From positions 1-64,000 of the forward strand of contig DKEG01000026.1 in assembly GCA_002452095.1 (NCBI GenBank): a DNA stretch of 64,000 bases, written 5' to 3'. This DNA is from Bacteroidales bacterium UBA6828. Lineage in GTDB: Bacteria > Bacteroidota > Bacteroidia > Bacteroidales > Paludibacteraceae. The notes under the pieces are model-generated. The model saw only the letters and a program-made list of their open reading frames with translations. It was not told the origin of the DNA and made no database searches. Of the stretch, positions 18,569 to 27,300 are shown piece by piece; within the stretch, counting starts at the first letter, position 1, and each line of letters starts with the position of its first letter. Made by a program: the position numbers and the translations under genes.

Positions 18569-19765
18569 TATGTCTTTTGCCACTTGCTGTTTGGATTCAA
18601 GCGGGTAGGCTATATGGTGTCCGTCTTTGTAGTAGATTGTTACCTTGTTCGTATCGCATACAAACCCCGCCCCCGCGTCTTGCAGCGAGTTCAGCACAAT
18701 CATATCCAACCCTTTCGTGGTCATCTTGTGCAGTGCATTCTGTTCCTCGTTATGCGTCTCAAGCGCAAAGCCGACTATGGTTTGGTCGGGGCGTTTCTGC
18801 TGCCCGAGTGTGGCGGCTATATCGTGTGTCTTGCGCAGCGTCAGCGTCAGTGTGTCCTGCCCTGCCTGTTTCTTTATCTTCTGCGCTGCTACCTTCTCAG
18901 GAGTGAAATCGGCTACCGCTGCACAGAGAATGGCTATATTGCACATAGGAAACGCTTGCATACACGCCTCGTACATCTCTTGTGCCGAACCGACGGAGAC
19001 AATGCGCAATGCGGGTGCAATGCCGAACAACTCCGCTCGCGGCAGACTGCATTGGGTCGGTCCTGATACCAATACCACTTCTGCCCCACGGCGAAGGCAC
19101 TCTTGTGCCAAGGCATAACCCATCTTGCCGGTGGAGTAGTTGCTGATATAGCGCACGGGGTCTATCTTTTCCTGTGTCGGACCTGCTGTAATCAGCACCC
19201 GTTGTCCTGACAGATCTTTGGGCGATAACGCATACTCTGCTGCCTCCAAAATAACCGCAGGCTCCTGCATACGCCCTCTGCCGCTTGTGCCGCAGGCCAA
19301 CTCCCCTTCCGCACAATCGAGCATCGTAATGTTGTCCCAACCGGACAGACGCTTCATCGCCTCTTGCGTGGCGGGGCATTGGTACATCTTGTCGTTCATT
19401 GCAGGGGCTATCACCACAGGTTTGCGCATTGCGCAGAAAGTGGTCGTCAGGGCGTCATCGGCAATGCCGTTTGCCATCTTACCGAGTACGTTGGCGGTTG
19501 CAGGTGTCACCACCATCAGGTCTGCCCAATCGGGCAGGGAAATATGCTCTGTGGAATGTTCGTTGATAGCGGCAAATACATCAGAATAGACCTTGTAGCC
19601 CGATAGGGTCTGCAAGGTCAACTCAGTTACGAACTCCAACGCATTCTTGGTGGTCGCCACCCTCACTTCCGCTCCCGCTTTGCGTAGCAAGCGTATCAGT
19701 TCGGGAATTTTGTAGGCAGCGATACCCCCGCTGATGCCTACCAATATGTGCTTGCCCTCCAACAA
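18542..19765 (-). CDS. coaBC: Bifunctional phosphopantothenoylcysteine decarboxylase/phosphopantothenate-cysteine ligase
   Basis: A 407-residue cytoplasmic enzyme of coenzyme A synthesis. It joins cysteine to 4'-phosphopantothenate and decarboxylates the product. The N-terminal CoaC flavoprotein half (about 1-190) shows GKHILVGISGGIAAYK, the active-site-like PAMNDKM and SGRGRMQEP. The CoaB half begins near LSGQRVLITAGPTQEKIDPVR and has NYSTGKMG. The start is TTG 19765, since MLEGK matches the family N-terminus and an in-frame stop lies close upstream. The heptamer array at 19770-19800 abuts this start and another array provides the stop. Last gene of the minus-strand housekeeping cluster. Confidence 0.95.
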   Translation of the reverse strand: MLEGKHILVGISGGIAAYKIPELIRLLRKAGAEVRVATTKNALEFVTELTLQTLSGYKVYSDVFAAINEHSTEHISLPDWADLMVVTPATANVLGKMANGIADDALTTTFCAMRKPVVIAPAMNDKMYQCPATQEAMKRLSGWDNITMLDCAEGELACGTSGRGRMQEPAVILEAAEYALSPKDLSGQRVLITAGPTQEKIDPVRYISNYSTGKMGYALAQECLRRGAEVVLVSGPTQCSLPRAELFGIAPALRIVSVGSAQEMYEACMQAFPMCNIAILCAAVADFTPEKVAAQKIKKQAGQDTLTLTLRKTHDIAATLGQQKRPDQTIVGFALETHNEEQNALHKMTTKGLDMIVLNSLQDAGAGFVCDTNKVTIYYKDGHHIAYPLESKQQVAKDIIQCVMHNA

Positions 19766-19767
19766 TG

Positions 19768-19801
19768 TACAATTAACAATTAAGAATTAACAATTAATAA
19801 A
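19768..19801. repeat. Heptamer array (AATTAAC) upstream of coaBC
   Basis: About four copies of a 7-base AATTAAC/AATTAAG unit directly before the TTG start of coaBC. Confidence 0.85.
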
Positions 19802-19807
19802 TATGCA

Positions 19808-19848
19808 ATGCGTTCTTTATCCATTGTTCTTTGTCCATTGTTATTTCA
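19808..19848. repeat. 14-base repeat (ATCCATTGTTCTTT)
   Basis: Two to three copies of a unit close to ATCCATTGTTCTTT between coaBC and rpoZ. The reverse complement, with GGACAAAGAACAA, recurs inside the AsmA-like gene at 42468-42515. Confidence 0.7.
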
Positions 19849-20173
19849 GTGCTTCGTCCTTGTTGCTGGTCTTATATACGAGGTCGTTTTCTACAAACTC
19901 CTCCGTAGCCAACAAGGTCGGTTTGGGCAGACGCTCGTAGGTGCGCGAAATCTCAATCTGCTCTTGGTTCTCAAAAGTCTCGTCCATCGAGTCTTGGGGA
20001 GTGGAGAAATCCTGCAGTTTGCTGTCCAACTCTTTCTTGAGTGCGGCACTGATCTGGTTGGCGCGTTTCGCAATGATGGCTACGGTCTCGTACACGTTGC
20101 CGACGGGTTCTACCAACTTGTTCATATCGCGGGTAATCGTGTTGGTAGGTGCTTTCGATTGTTTGAAATCCAT
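19841..20173 (-). CDS. rpoZ: RNA polymerase omega-like subunit (Rpb6 family)
   Basis: I chose ATG 20173, giving about 110 residues (MDFKQSKAPTNT...). An upstream extension would add an unlikely KNKTKDTKD stretch. The sequence has the Bacteroidota form of the omega/Rpb6 family: TRDMNKLVEPVGNVYETVAI, KRANQIS, FENQEQIEIS and LPKPTLLATEEF. It assists RNA polymerase assembly. The location between bamD and coaBC is typical for Bacteroidales. Confidence 0.85.
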   Translation of the reverse strand: MDFKQSKAPTNTITRDMNKLVEPVGNVYETVAIIAKRANQISAALKKELDSKLQDFSTPQDSMDETFENQEQIEISRTYERLPKPTLLATEEFVENDLVYKTSNKDEALK

Positions 20174-20251
20174 ATCTTTAGTATCTTTAGTTTTATTCTT
20201 GCGGTTCGTAGCGTCAAAACGCCCGAACATAGGCTTGCGCTGTGCGCAGAC

Positions 20252-21055
20252 TTATTCCTTGGTTATTTTCTTTATCTCCTTGAGTATCTTGTCCGCTGCA
20301 GAACGGTGTTTCGATTCGGGATACTCTGTAATGAAACTATAGTATTCGTCCTGTGTATCGCGGGCGCGTTCCAATTTCTTGTCTTCGTATGAAATCAGCA
20401 TTTGCTGATATTTGGCTTGTAGTATCAGCCAGTTCAACTCCTCCTGATACGAGTTGCTCGGATAGGTCTTTAGTGCATTCTTTGCCACAATCTCACAACT
20501 CAGATAGTTGTTGCCTAAATACGAACCGAGATTGTAATAGAGTTTCGCATTCAAATACTCTTTTTGCGCCAACTTGTCGTACATCTCGCCCATCTCGGTG
20601 TATGCCTGCTCGGCATAAGGACTGTCCGGATAGAGTTCTACAAACTCGGTGAACGACTGTATCGCTTTGCGGGTAATTTCTTGGTCAAGACGTGCATCGG
20701 GAGAATCAAGATAATAGCAATGCCCCAGTTGGAAACGTGCCTCTATTGCGTATTTCCCTTTCGGGTAATTACGGATATAGGCTTGATAGTAATCGGCGGC
20801 AGAAGCATAGTCTTTCTGCCCCATATAACTGCGGGCCAAGTATGCCAACACATCCTCGCTGCGCTCTGTCCCGCGATAGTACGATGCTATATCGTCCAAC
20901 AGCGTCTGTGATTTTACATACTGCTTGTCGTTGAAATACTCCAAAGCCTTCTGGTATTTATAGTCCGCATCGGTTGATTTCAGTATCTTTTGGTACTCTC
21001 CGCAACTCGCGAAAAGCACACCAACCAGCAATATGACGAAATACTTGTTCTTCAT
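20252..21055 (-). CDS. bamD: Outer membrane protein assembly factor BamD (lipoprotein)
   Basis: ATG 21055 gives a lipoprotein signal with lipobox LFASC (residues about 14-18) and a product of about 267 residues. Tetratricopeptide-like helices follow: YQKALEYFNDKQY, EDVLAYLARSYMGQKDYASAADYYQAYIRNYPKG and SFTEFVELYPDSPYAEQA. This matches BamD/YfiO, which supports BamA in inserting beta-barrel proteins. The longer frame to 21163 reads through a clear promoter and is rejected. The gene begins its own transcription unit, probably bamD-rpoZ-coaBC. Confidence 0.9.
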   Translation of the reverse strand: MKNKYFVILLVGVLFASCGEYQKILKSTDADYKYQKALEYFNDKQYVKSQTLLDDIASYYRGTERSEDVLAYLARSYMGQKDYASAADYYQAYIRNYPKGKYAIEARFQLGHCYYLDSPDARLDQEITRKAIQSFTEFVELYPDSPYAEQAYTEMGEMYDKLAQKEYLNAKLYYNLGSYLGNNYLSCEIVAKNALKTYPSNSYQEELNWLILQAKYQQMLISYEDKKLERARDTQDEYYSFITEYPESKHRSAADKILKEIKKITKE

Positions 21056-21072
21056 TCTATGAAATGAGCCTG

Positions 21073-21103
21073 CAAAATTACATAAAAAAAACGAATTACG
21101 CAA
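21073..21103 (-). promoter_or_regulatory. Promoter of bamD
   Basis: On the minus strand, TTG (21103-21101), 20 bases, TAATTTTG (21080-21073): a perfect spacing match to the Bacteroidota consensus, 18 bases before the bamD ATG. Confidence 0.8.
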
Positions 21104-21178
21104 GCAAAGCGCAATTTTCGTGCCAAAAGTCCTTCGCCTATGTTGCAAGCCGCTTGTGGACATCCCCTGTTGGGTAAT

Positions 21179-21748
21179 TTATTTCTTTGCGTTGCGTATC
21201 TCGCTGCTGGAGATGTCAAAATAAGGAGCGTCTTTTAGGAATACGACACATCGTATGTCTTGCCCCGTATCTTTCTTGACAGTGCTTGCCAATCGTTCGA
21301 TAGTGCTGTTTATTGTGCATTGTGCATTATGCATTGTGCATTGTTCCGTGTGTCTCGGATAGACAAACAGGCGGTAATGCGTGAGAATATATTCCCACTC
21401 GCGCCAGCGGTCGAAGATCATTAGATTGTCCTCGCCTATAATCAGGGTAAAGGTATGTTCGGGATAAGCCTTGTCCAATGCACGGAGTGTGTCGGCAGTG
21501 TAACTCGGACGGGGCAACTGAAACTCAAAATCGGACGCCTGTACGTGCGGTATATCCGCAACGGCTTTCCGTACTTGCTCCAACCGTACCCGCTCATCGG
21601 CAAGAATGTGCTTGTCTTTCAGAGGGTTGCTTGGACTGACTACCATCCATACCTCGTCCAAGTCGGTGTGCTCTGCCACCCACTTTACCAACCCCGTATG
21701 CCCGAAATGCACAGGATTGAAAGAACCGCTATAGATTCCGATGTTCAA
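21179..21748 (-). CDS. nadD: Nicotinate-nucleotide adenylyltransferase, with repeat-derived insert
   Basis: A 189-residue enzyme that makes deamido-NAD from nicotinate mononucleotide and ATP. The start is TTG 21748. Family motifs are GSFNPVHFGH near the N-terminus (nucleotide-binding HxGH), SPSNPLK, and DISSSEIRN at the end. Residues about 135-147 (EQCTMHNAQCTIN) are encoded by a heptamer array and are not part of the usual fold; the DNA repeat matches those at the coaBC and gltX ends. The protein stops soon after the SSxxIR motif, shorter at the C-terminus than most NadD. Probably functional, because no second copy is seen here, but this is inference. Confidence 0.88.
   Translation of the reverse strand: MNIGIYSGSFNPVHFGHTGLVKWVAEHTDLDEVWMVVSPSNPLKDKHILADERVRLEQVRKAVADIPHVQASDFEFQLPRPSYTADTLRALDKAYPEHTFTLIIGEDNLMIFDRWREWEYILTHYRLFVYPRHTEQCTMHNAQCTINSTIERLASTVKKDTGQDIRCVVFLKDAPYFDISSSEIRNAKK
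21311..21346. repeat. Heptamer array inside nadD
   Basis: Four to five units of TGCATTG/TGCATTA within the coding sequence, read on the minus strand as QCTMHNA-type heptapeptides. The unit of 7 bases keeps the frame open in steps of 21 bases. Confidence 0.85.
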
Positions 21749-21783
21749 TTATTTCACTATAGTATCTGGCAAATTTCCGGTTC

Positions 21784-21833
21784 CCCTAGTTCTTCTAGTT
21801 TCCCTAGAATTTCTATAAATTCCCCTGTTCCCC
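21784..21833. repeat. 9-base array at the gmk 3' end
   Basis: Imperfect 9-base units such as CTAGTTCTT and CTAGTTTCC run from the nadD-gmk gap into the last codons of gmk (EQGNL). Same family as the array at 1-60. Confidence 0.7.
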
Positions 21834-22382
21834 GAGAAAAGCCGCTACTTCCTTGTCCAGTTGCTTCTCCGCAGAAGCAAGGTTGTTATTGACAATGATA
21901 CAGTCGAAGTGCGGTGCGTCCTGCATCTCGGTGGCGGCTTTGGCAACGCGCTCTTCTATCTTTTCAGGGCTGTCGGTCGCACGACCGATCAAACGCTTTC
22001 GCAGTTCGTCCACCGATGGCGGAGCCACAAAGAACGACTTGGCACGGTCGCCGAAAATACGCTTCAGGTTAATCCCGCCTTTTACATCTACGTCAAACAC
22101 CACATGGTGCCCCGCACCTTCTATACGCTCTATCTCGCTTTTGAGCGTACCGTAGTAGGTGCCGGAATAGACCTGTTCCCACTCTACCAACTTGCCCTCG
22201 GCTATCAGTTTCTCAAACTCCTGATTGCTCATAAAATAGTATTCCCGTCCGTTCTGTTCCTGCCCGCGCGGTGCCCGCGTGGTGGCGGATATAGAAAATT
22301 CCAAGTCGTGTCGCTTGCCGAGCAGGTAATTCACCAGAGTCGATTTGCCCGCCCCGCTCGGAGCACTGAAAATCAAAATCAT
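21813..22382 (-). CDS. gmk: Guanylate kinase
   Basis: A 189-residue enzyme converting GMP to GDP with ATP. The P-loop SAPSGAGKST is at residues 6-15. GMP-binding motifs are ISATTRAPRGQEQNGREYYF and a YSGTYYGT block. The lid region includes IGRATDSPEKIEERV. Length is normal for the family; the C-terminal five residues fall in a tandem array. It lies 22 bases after gltX on the same strand. Confidence 0.97.
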   Translation of the reverse strand: MILIFSAPSGAGKSTLVNYLLGKRHDLEFSISATTRAPRGQEQNGREYYFMSNQEFEKLIAEGKLVEWEQVYSGTYYGTLKSEIERIEGAGHHVVFDVDVKGGINLKRIFGDRAKSFFVAPPSVDELRKRLIGRATDSPEKIEERVAKAATEMQDAPHFDCIIVNNNLASAEKQLDKEVAAFLGEQGNL

Positions 22383-22396
22383 AATTACGAATTAAA

Positions 22397-22422
22397 ATTG
22401 TGCATTATGCATTAAGCATTGT
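22397..22422. repeat. Heptamer array at the gltX 3' end
   Basis: About three TGCATTA/AGCATTG units. They encode the last residues of gltX (TMLNA) and its TAA stop. Confidence 0.8.
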
Positions 22423-23976
22423 TAGTGCGGTGCGTACGCGGCGGAGCGTCTCCTCTTTGCCGAGAATATCGGTGATCGCCCAGATATGCGGACCGCGGGC
22501 GGCACCTACCAAGCAGATACGGAATGCATTCATTACAATACCTACGCCGTACCCTTTCTCTTCAATCCACGGCATAACAAGCGCGTCCAATGCCTCTGCC
22601 GACCAGTCCTCCTGCGGCTCCAACAGAGCCAGCAACTCCCGCATATGTTGTGGGCTGTCCTCTTTCCAACGTTTTTTGAGCGACTTCTCGTCATACTCTG
22701 TGGGGGCTACAAAGAAGAAATTGGTCTGCTCCCATAGTTCGGGTACAAAATCCACACGGTCCTTCGTCAGACCGATAACCTTGGCTACTTTTTCTTTGAA
22801 AGCCTTTGCCGACTCGGCATTTCCCTCCTCCGAAGGAGGGGTTTGGGGAGGTCTTACCCCGTGCTGCGCCAATACGGGTATAAACAGGTCTGACAACTCG
22901 TCGTTGCTCTTTAGTTGCAGATACTGGTGGTTGAACCATTTGCCTTTTTCGTAGTCGAACTTCGCGCCCGATTTGCTGACGCGGTCAAGCGAGAACTGCT
23001 GTATCAGTTCGTCCATTGTGAACATCTCCTGGTCGCCTGTGTTGTGCCAACCGAGCAGAGCCAGAAAGTTGATGACCGCTTCGGGGAAATAGCCGCTTTC
23101 GCGGTAGCCCGAAGAGACGGTGCCGTCTTTTGGGTTGTGGAACTCCAATGGAAATACGGGGAAACCAAGTCTGTCGCCGTCGCGTTTGCTCAGTTTGCCG
23201 TTGCCGTCGGGCTTCAAGAGCAGTGGCAGGTGGGCAAATTGCGGCATCGTGTCCGCCCAACCGAACGCGCGGTATAGCAGTACATGGAGCGGTGCCGAGG
23301 GCAGCCACTCTTCGCCACGGATGACGTGTGTAATCTCCATTAGGTGGTCGTCCACAATGTTCGCCAAGTGGTAGGTGGGCAGGTCGTCTGCCGACTTATA
23401 CAGCACTTTGTCGTCCAATATGTTCGAGTTGATAACCACCTCGCCGCGTATCAGGTCGTGTACGTGTACATCTTCGTTGGGCTCTACCAAGAAACGCACC
23501 ACATACTTGTCGCCGCGGGCGATACGGGCTTCCACTTCCTCTTTGGGCATCGTGAGCGAATTGACCATCTGCTCGCGTGTGCGTGCGTCATATTGGAAAT
23601 TAGGTATTTCCGCACGCTTTGCCTCCAACTCTTCGGGGGTGTCGAAAGCGATATACGCATGTCCCGAGTCGAGCAGTTGCTTTACGTATTGGTGGTAAAT
23701 CTCGCGGCGTTCGCTCTGGCGGTATGGTCCGTGCGCCCCTTTGCCATTGGGGGCGTCTTTGCAGATGCCTTCGTCAATCTCGATACCGAGCCAGTCAAGG
23801 GCTTCGGTGATATATTCCTCGGCTCCGGGAACGAAGCGGGTGGAGTCGGTATCCTCAATACGCAGCAGCATCACACCGCCGTGCTGACGGGCAAAAAGGT
23901 AGTTGTACAATGCGGTACGTACACCGCCGATATGCAATGCCCCGGTGGGACTGGGGGCAAAACGAACACGAACCAT
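22405..23976 (-). CDS. gltX: Glutamate-tRNA ligase
   Basis: About 523 residues from ATG 23976 ([12 protein letters not shown]). The class I HIGH signature is [14 protein letters not shown] and the KMSKS equivalent is KLSKRDG. It charges tRNA-Glu. Near residues 370-385 the sequence [13 protein letters not shown] is encoded by a C/G-rich palindromic repeat that also occurs in mod and at 54077-54105. This looks like an in-frame insertion in the anticodon-binding half. The stop codon comes from a heptamer array. First gene of the minus-strand cluster. Confidence 0.95.
   Translation of the reverse strand: MVRVRFAPSPTGALHIGGVRTALYNYLFARQHGGVMLLRIEDTDSTRFVPGAEEYITEALDWLGIEIDEGICKDAPNGKGAHGPYRQSERREIYHQYVKQLLDSGHAYIAFDTPEELEAKRAEIPNFQYDARTREQMVNSLTMPKEEVEARIARGDKYVVRFLVEPNEDVHVHDLIRGEVVINSNILDDKVLYKSADDLPTYHLANIVDDHLMEITHVIRGEEWLPSAPLHVLLYRAFGWADTMPQFAHLPLLLKPDGNGKLSKRDGDRLGFPVFPLEFHNPKDGTVSSGYRESGYFPEAVINFLALLGWHNTGDQEMFTMDELIQQFSLDRVSKSGAKFDYEKGKWFNHQYLQLKSNDELSDLFIPVLAQHGVRPPQTPPSEEGNAESAKAFKEKVAKVIGLTKDRVDFVPELWEQTNFFFVAPTEYDEKSLKKRWKEDSPQHMRELLALLEPQEDWSAEALDALVMPWIEEKGYGVGIVMNAFRICLVGAARGPHIWAITDILGKEETLRRVRTALTMLNA
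22822..22853. repeat. CCTCC/GGAGG palindromic repeat inside gltX
   Basis: The pattern CCCTCCTCCGAAGGAGGGG, TTT, GGGGAGGT is a nested palindrome. Related copies are in mod (49750-49776) and intergenic (54077-54105). Such repeats are common in Bacteroidota intergenic DNA; here it is translated. Confidence 0.75.
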
Positions 23977-24018
23977 ATCTATCAATTTTCTAATTCAGTC
24001 TGTTTGTTAATTAGCCCG

Positions 24019-24049
24019 CAAAGTTACAACAATTTTCTGATATGCGCAA
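24019..24049 (-). promoter_or_regulatory. Promoter of gltX
   Basis: On the minus strand, TTG (24049-24047), 20 bases, TAACTTTG (24026-24019). It matches the consensus and lies about 40 bases before the gltX ATG. Confidence 0.8.
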
Positions 24050-24076
24050 CAACACTGTGTTTTGTTCGTATGCATT

Positions 24077-24171
24077 CGGCTGATAGCGGCGCACAATGCC
24101 ATTGTGTGCGCAGCCGGCATCCCACTGCGCGTTGCTTGCGGAAGCCCTGTAGCACGCGCCGTTATCAGCCG
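24077..24171. repeat. 95-base inverted-repeat element
   Basis: Arms of 16 bases (24077-24092 and 24156-24171; CGGCTGATAGCGGCGC) pair at 15 of 16 positions. An inner hairpin GCACAATG/CATTGTGTGC is at 24091-24109. It lies outside both promoters. REP-like or a structured insertion; no second copy seen here. Confidence 0.7.
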
Positions 24172-24239
24172 CCTGTGTGAATCCCCTGCACACCCGAACC
24201 TAATCAAAAATAGGGATATGTTTTACTGATAATTCGGGA

Positions 24240-24270
24240 TTGCAGGACTAATGACCCGGATGTACCTTTG
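24240..24270 (+). promoter_or_regulatory. Promoter of the first giant adhesin
   Basis: TTG (24240-24242), 20 bases, TACCTTTG (24263-24270). A perfect match in spacing and sequence. It implies a leader of about 110 bases before the ATG. Confidence 0.8.
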
Positions 24271-24386
24271 TATTGGATTATGGAGGTACTTTTTGCTGTA
24301 CATAGCGCAGTCTGAAAGCACTTGGCACACCCTCAACTGAAATGTAAAAATATAATCATATTCATTAACAAAACCCCTGTTTTTTT

Positions 24387-27300
24387 ATGAGAAGAAACAA
24401 ACTCTTTCTGCTCTTGTCCGCTGGCTTACTTGCCTTCGGAATGAGTGCGCAGACCACTGCGGTGCCTTATTCCACGGGTTTCGAAGACGCTACGGACAAT
24501 GCGCAATGGCAACTTTCGGAAGGCAACACCGTCAATCGCTGGTATATAGGCAGTGCTGCTCCCAAAGATGGAACCAATGCCTTGTATATCAGCAACGACA
24601 ACGGCGAACACAATGCGTACAGCAACCGCGACTATACCACGGCATTCGCATATCGCACCTTTCAATTCGATGCATGGGACTATATCGTAAGTTTCGATTG
24701 GAAAGCCACAGGCGAAAGCAAATTCGATCTTATGCAGGTCTTGGTGCTGCCCGCCGATGTCAGCCTTGCAGGTGCCAACAGCAATAGGGTAGATTTGGGA
24801 ACTTTAAGCAATTTTGATGTCAATACCACTGCCGACAAAATGGCGCAGGCAGGCTACATCCGTCTCCAAAGCACCAATCCGAGCAAGGCTGCTTACCCGT
24901 GGATGTTCAATCAGACCGCCTCGTGGCAGAGCGAGTCTGTCGAAATCAGTATCCCTACAAAAGGTGATTACAACCTGGTTTTTGTCTGGCAAAACGACGG
25001 CAGTAGCGGCGATAACCCGCCTGCTGCCGTAGATAATTTGTCTATTAGCCGCAAAGCCTGCGCCAACCTGCAAGACCTGAATATCACAGGCATTACCGCA
25101 TCTTCGGCAACGCTCTCTTGGGCGGCTCTCGAAGATGTCGTGGGCTACGACTATATCGTTGCGCCCGCTACAGGGACTATCACCGACGCACAGGCACAGC
25201 GCACCGCCGCTACTTCGGTCAGTATCAGCCGACTCACAGCCAACACCACCTATATTGCTTACGTGCGTGCGGTATGCGAGGCGGGACCCGGTGTATGGAA
25301 ACAGGCATCTTTCCATACCGATTGTGAGGCACTGCCAATCCCCTATACCGAGAATTTCGACGGCAGTCTGCCTGACGGCAATTATGTGATGCCCTATTGC
25401 TGGCATAGGATAGCATATAATGGCAAATATCCGTATGTGTTTGTAGATGACAATAATATGAATTTGGCACACAGCGGGAGCAATTTCCTCTATTTCTACG
25501 GAGGCACCACCAATTCTGTGCAATATGCCGTTTTGCCTTCCTGTGTAGAGAAAGCCAACCGCCTGATGCTTTCGTTCTATTATAAAAACAAGGACGCAGG
25601 ACCCAACTACGGCAAGGTGATTGTCGGCGTGATGAGCGACTACACCGATGTTTCCACGTTTGTGCCGCTGGATACGTTCCCTGTAACCACCGTCTATACG
25701 CAAACCAAGACCTATCTGAGCAACGCCCCCGATACGCACAACTATATCGCTATCCGATATGACGATGGCGAGCGGGACGGATATGTCTATATTGACGATG
25801 TGGAACTGCGCTACCTCCCCACGTGCATTCCCCCGCAAAACCTGCATATCGGCAATATCACCACCACAAGTGCCGACCTCCTTTGGCAGGCAGGCAAAGA
25901 GGAAACCGCTTGGTTGGTGCGTTATGCCGTATCGGGTAGCACCGATACCCTGACCACCCGCGTGTCCGACACCCCCGCACTTACTGTCAGCGGTTTGACC
26001 CACTCTTCGCTTTACTCCTATTGGGTAAGTATCCAAGCCGATTGCGGCGACGGCGACCTGTCAGATGCTGTGGAAACCACTCTCTCCTTTGCTACCGAGT
26101 GCGCACCGTTCCAAACGAAGAACGACTCTATCCTGTTCAATTTTGAACCCTACAGCACGGGACAATCCTTTGAGGATATTCCTTGTTGGGACACCTTCAA
26201 AGGCACGGGCAACTCGTCCTACCGCTGGAAAGTGCAGTCCGGTACTGCCCATTCGGGGAGTATGTATGCGCTCATCAGCAATCAGAACGACACCACCTCA
26301 TCGGTCGTCTTGGTAACCCCGCAGACAGAAATCCCTGATGGCTCGGAACTGAGTTTCTACAGCCGCAGCGGATACCCGAATAGTTCCACACGCCACGACC
26401 GCTTGGTCGTCTATGTGAATAATCAGCCTGCCTTGGAGGGGGCTACCCGCTTGGGCGAAGTGCGCAACCTGACCAACACCTACCGTTTCACGCGTTTCAG
26501 CCTGCCCGTCCGTGGCAAACAGTATATCCTCATCGAGGCATACAACTATGGTTCGATTTATGTGGACGACATTCTCATTTCCCCCGAACCTGCCTGCTTG
26601 CCGCCTACCAACCTGCGTGTGTATGCCACCAATGCGCATAGCACCACTATTACGTGGAACTCGGGTAAGAATGAGACACAATGGCTCGTTAGTGTGGACA
26701 ACCATAAGGATATTTATGTGGAGGACGAATTGGTGGAAGGCACACCATTCTATACCATTGAGGATTTGCCCTCTTCTACCAAAGATACCGTTTATGTCAA
26801 AGTGCAATCGATGTGCGATGAGAGTTCCTTGTCGAAAACGGCAGAGGGCACCCTGGTCTTCACCACCGCTTGCGAACCTGCGGACTATGCTGCGGCACAA
26901 GCGGGCGACACGCTGCTGGTATGCGGCTTTGAAGTGAGTGGCGATGACGAATCCTTTGTCAGCGGTTGGGACTCGGTGGCGCACAACTGCTGGACGAACC
27001 GCCAAATAGGTTACACCGGCTTTTATGCCCCTACGACACCTATCATCTGGCAGGTGCAAACCTCCAATGCACACACTGGCGAACAGGCTCTGGTATTGCC
27101 GCCCAATAGTTCCTATCAACCGATTACCATTCTTGCCTTGCCGGGTATGGTGCTTGCCGAGGGTGCGGAATTGGAACTTTCCTTCTGGAGCAAAAAAGGT
27201 CAGGCATATTATGGCAAGACCCTCGACAGTATCGAGGTATATCTCAACAGCGCACCTTCTATGGCAGGCGCAACACGCATCGGCACCACGGGACTCATAG

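Larger units (their letters stand above)
23977..24386. other. Divergent promoter region with a large inverted repeat
   Basis: This 410-base gap between gltX and the giant adhesin holds a promoter for each and a large hairpin element. No gene is seen; the short minus-strand open frames overlap the hairpin. Confidence 0.7.
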
